Part shown: positions 42,342 through 44,708 of the stretch, piece after piece | Layout of the letters: each line of letters opens with the position of its first letter | How positions within the stretch are numbered: the stretch's first letter is position 1 | Origin: Planctomycetota bacterium | Lineage (GTDB): Bacteria; Planctomycetota; Phycisphaerae; Phycisphaerales; SM1A02 | Reading direction: 5' to 3' | Assembly (NCBI GenBank): GCA_902521645.1 | Contig: CABYSN010000005.1 | Location: 1-44,708, forward strand | Length of the DNA: 44,708 nt | The notes under the pieces: generated by a model | Database searches by the model: none | Told to the model about the DNA's origin: nothing | Seen by the model: only the letters and a program-made list of their open reading frames with translations | Translations under genes and position numbers: made by a program

Positions 42342-43752
42342 CAGGCTCCTCCATTCGAAGTGGCGATCGACGAAGGCAGTTGCGCGCCGACACGTCGTCG
42401 CCAGCGAACCATCTCGGATTGCAGGTCCGACACGATCTCAGGGGAGGTCATGACGAGATTGTTCGATTCTGAAGGATCATGACGCAGATCATAGAGTTCC
42501 AGATGACCGTCCTCGAAGAATTCAATCAACTTGTAGTCCCCCTTTCGGACGGCGGCCACGGGCGTGGTTCGCCATGGACCTTCCACACTCGAATCCCGTT
42601 CGAGATAGACGGGAAAGTGCCAGTGTAGTGGACGTTCGATGGAGGAATCCTCCTTGCCATCAGAGGAAATCGCGACGGCGTCGAAATCATTCGCGACATG
42701 AGATGTTCCTGAGACTTCGAGGATGGTCGGAACAAGATCACGAAGAAGGACCGGATCGTGATGACATGCGCCTTCATCTTCTCCGGGCCAGCGGACCAGG
42801 AGGGGACTCTGATGCCTCCTTCATAGAGCATGCCCTTGGATCCTCGCAGCGGGCCATTGTCGGCGAGAGGGCCGTAGCCACCATGGTCGGATGTGAAGAT
42901 GATCATCCCGGGTCTTCGACGTGTTTCAAAGACGTCGAGAACACGACCGAAGGCTTCATCCACTGCCGAGACCATCGCGTCATAACGCTGTTCGATCCGG
43001 CGGGCCTCGGGCATTCTCTGACGGGAATCCTCGAACAGATCCGAGCGTGGCTGTATGGGGGTATGAACCGAGAAGAATGACAGATGCATGAACAACGGCT
43101 GATCCTCGTCGGATTCCATGAAACGGATCGCTTCATCAGCAAGACGGTCCGTCAGGTATTCACCCTCGGGGCCATCCTCGAGCGCCGGGTTGCGATAAGG
43201 GCTCGAATAGGATTTGGGATGACCGAGACCGCTTCCGGCGACCTGATCCGAGAACCCGTAATCGAATGGATCGAGGCCGACATGGAATTTTCCGATGTGG
43301 ACCGTTCGATAGCCGTTCTCGAGCAGTCGATCAGGCAGCGTGGTCACGTCGGGCGAAAGAAAACGGATCGAAGGCACCGGCTCGATCCTGCGCATCTGCG
43401 CCTTCCCTCGGCGGGAGGAACCGACCGTGAGCACGCCGTGACGAGGTGTGGCAAGTCCGGTCAGCATGCTGCAACGACTCGGCGCGCAATTCGGTGCGTC
43501 CGAATAGGCGTTGTCGAAGAAGACGGCATCCCGGGCGAACGCATCGATTCTGGGCGTGAGGTGACTGCGACCCCCGCTGTAGCCGACATCATTCCAGCCC
43601 AGATCATCGACCACCACCATGAGGATGTCGGGCTTCACATGGTCGGACATGACCACGGTCCCGGGTTGAGGGGGCGGTGCGACTCGAGTGGTCTGGCAGG
43701 AGGATGCGGCAAGTGCCATCAGAAGCAGGAGCGTCGAGGCTTGACTGTTCAC
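42341..43752 (-). pseudogene. Type I sulfatase interrupted by a single-base frameshift
   Basis: A secreted sulfatase that would hydrolyse sulfate esters. The signal peptide ends near ALAASSC. The active site CAPSR (Cys89) is the formylglycine motif CxPSR, and metal-binding VVVDDLGWNDVGYSG precedes it. The frame breaks near residue 317, at a run of four G on the plus strand (42802-42805). Adding one base restores RVPLLVRWPGEDEG and an uninterrupted C-terminus through AVRKGDYKLIEFFEDGHLEL to the TGA at 42341. The whole span is 1412 nt, one short of 471 codons. As written, translation stops at 42526 after 408 residues. The start is GTG 43752 with AAGGA upstream. It is either a real mutation or a base error in the assembly. 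Confidence 0.88.
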
Positions 43753-43793
43753 GTTGAAATCCTTGCAAGCTCAGGTGGAGTTCACCCGGAAGA

Positions 43794-44708
43794 TTAATAA
43801 GGGGCACGCATGAAGAGCTCTTCAGGTCGGGCGCGCAGATCATGGTAGAGATCGAAAAGCGGGCCTCCCCGCTCGGGCTCGACCGGGGTTTTCGATTCGA
43901 CTCCGAACTCCGAAAGCAATCTGTGGGAACGCAGGGCGATCAGAGTCCCGATTCCCTGGGAGCGATTCAGGACGAAATCCCAGATCAGCTTCCGTTCCTC
44001 ATCGGTGGCGGGAAATCGGAAGGGACGGTCGCCTTCTCGCGCCGTGCGAGCCAGAAGTTCGAACCAGTGGAACCATGGGTACTCGAGCTGACGCGTCGGC
44101 GTGATCCGGTCGGCTTCGAACAGCACATTGATCTCGGATCGCCTCTGATCCGAAGGCACCATGAGATCCCTTTTCAGGACCGAAATCGCATCGAAAGGAT
44201 TGCCACCGACGAAGGAGGTCCGCCCATCATTGAATTCACAACGGAAGGCGTCGGTGGAACCGACGGATTCGGCACTCACGACCAGGAGAGACTTCGAGTG
44301 GATCTCACTCATGACCCTGGCCCAGCTCTCGGGAATGGAACCCTCGATCAGAAACCGACTGAAGGCGACATCGGTCAGCTGATTCTCGATGCGAGCACGG
44401 TCCGTGTCTGATCGCCGCAATTCACCACGCGCGAAGTCCTCGAGCAAATGGTCCCAATGGTCACGGTCTCTCGTGAGATCCGCCCATGCCCTTTCGAAAC
44501 GCGAGACATCGCCATGCAATCGACCCAGATATTCATGACGTCTCGCACGGGTGTTGGCGAGAAATATTCGCATCAATCGTTCGTGTCGCGTCGTCCACAG
44601 GCTGTCCAGTGCACCGATGAGCCCGTCCACCTGACGATGAACGGGATGATCATCGCCCCATTCGCCGAGATCGAGAGTGACGACCGCACGGTGCGCCGGA
44701 CCTTGATA
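43794..44708 (-). CDS. Hypothetical protein, 5' end outside the window
   Basis: The frame is open to the end of the window, so the gene is truncated at its 5' end; an internal GTG at 44630 is a possible but unsupported start. The visible ~304 residues are soluble, Arg/Glu-rich and largely helical (RFERAWADLTRDRDHWDHLL, DVAFSRFLIEGSIPESW). Residues before the GTG read LDLGEWGDDHPVHRQV and are clearly protein-like. The C-terminus has WDFVLNRSQGIGTLIALRSH and LFDLYHDLRARPEELFMR. No family is recognised. It lies 41 nt upstream of the sulfatase gene on the same strand. Confidence 0.6.
   Translation of the reverse strand, partial: YQGPAHRAVVTLDLGEWGDDHPVHRQVDGLIGALDSLWTTRHERLMRIFLANTRARRHEYLGRLHGDVSRFERAWADLTRDRDHWDHLLEDFARGELRRSDTDRARIENQLTDVAFSRFLIEGSIPESWARVMSEIHSKSLLVVSAESVGSTDAFRCEFNDGRTSFVGGNPFDAISVLKRDLMVPSDQRRSEINVLFEADRITPTRQLEYPWFHWFELLARTAREGDRPFRFPATDEERKLIWDFVLNRSQGIGTLIALRSHRLLSEFGVESKTPVEPERGGPLFDLYHDLRARPEELFMRAPY

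Noticed and set aside
43858-44708. Similarity of LDLGEWGDDHP in the last gene to sialate O-acetylesterases
   Set aside because: The match is one short motif. The rest of the protein lacks the SGNH-type blocks, so no function was assigned.
1-44708. CRISPR arrays, insertion sequences, prophage or toxin-antitoxin genes
   Set aside because: No direct-repeat arrays, transposase or integrase motifs, or paired small toxin-like genes were seen on either strand.

Overview
The window is a gene-dense, medium-high GC bacterial chromosome segment with 39 protein genes, one tRNA-Cys gene and almost no long intergenic space. No phage, insertion sequence, CRISPR array or plasmid feature is visible. The gene set points to a planctomycete, most likely class Phycisphaerae. 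The evidence is a secreted protein with a tandem DLNNDG...ADLAQLLASWG C-terminal module of the kind common in that class, a futalosine-route menaquinone gene (mqnE), a DUF58/transglutaminase operon, sulfatase and carbohydrate-binding secreted proteins, and many weak Shine-Dalgarno sites. This is inference; no rRNA or marker phylogeny is available here.

Layout. 50-1732 (+): PtsN-like EIIA, hypoxanthine phosphoribosyltransferase and a PH-domain membrane protein. 1733-3650 (-): a CbpA-type DnaJ followed by a membrane protein. 3769-5838 (+): a NapH-like polyferredoxin fused to TPRs. 5846-8836 (-): a secreted protein with an internal duplication, cyclophilin, then gatB. 8933-9006 (+): tRNA-Cys. 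9037-13707 (-): a secreted EEP-family phosphohydrolase with a dockerin-like tail, a small protein, and a long coiled-coil protein with a Wzz-like membrane end. 13964-15262 (+): mqnE. 15265-21154 (-): murJ, a lipoprotein, a VanZ-like protein, a ParA ATPase and a large secreted protein. 21249-21953 (+): a nitroreductase-fold protein with the iodotyrosine deiodinase substrate residues. 21935-24225 (-): a secreted protein, birA and nadC. 24303-24731 (+): a HIT hydrolase. 24728-28295 (-): ppdK followed by a CBM9-like secreted protein. 28409-29797 (+): pabB. 29814-44708 (-): a continuous run of a PilZ protein, methyltransferase, transglutaminase, DUF58, a lipoprotein, a DUF2007-like protein, a 422-aa unknown, leuS, folC, a small acidic protein, a frameshifted sulfatase, and an unknown gene cut by the window edge.

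How the genes work together. Most are housekeeping: translation (leuS, gatB, tRNA-Cys), cofactors (folC, pabB, nadC, birA, mqnE), purine salvage (hpt), folding (DnaJ, cyclophilin), envelope (murJ, VanZ-like) and central carbon metabolism (ppdK). No classical defence, secondary-metabolite or mobile system is visible. The most unusual signals are: a recurrent -10-like TANNNT motif 6-9 nt before start codons, suggesting leaderless mRNAs; a bacterial iodotyrosine-deiodinase-like enzyme; a polyferredoxin-TPR fusion; histone-H1-like basic tails on FolC and pyruvate phosphate dikinase; a coiled-coil protein with a chain-length-determinant-like membrane domain; a duplicated secreted domain; and a sulfatase broken by a single-base frameshift.
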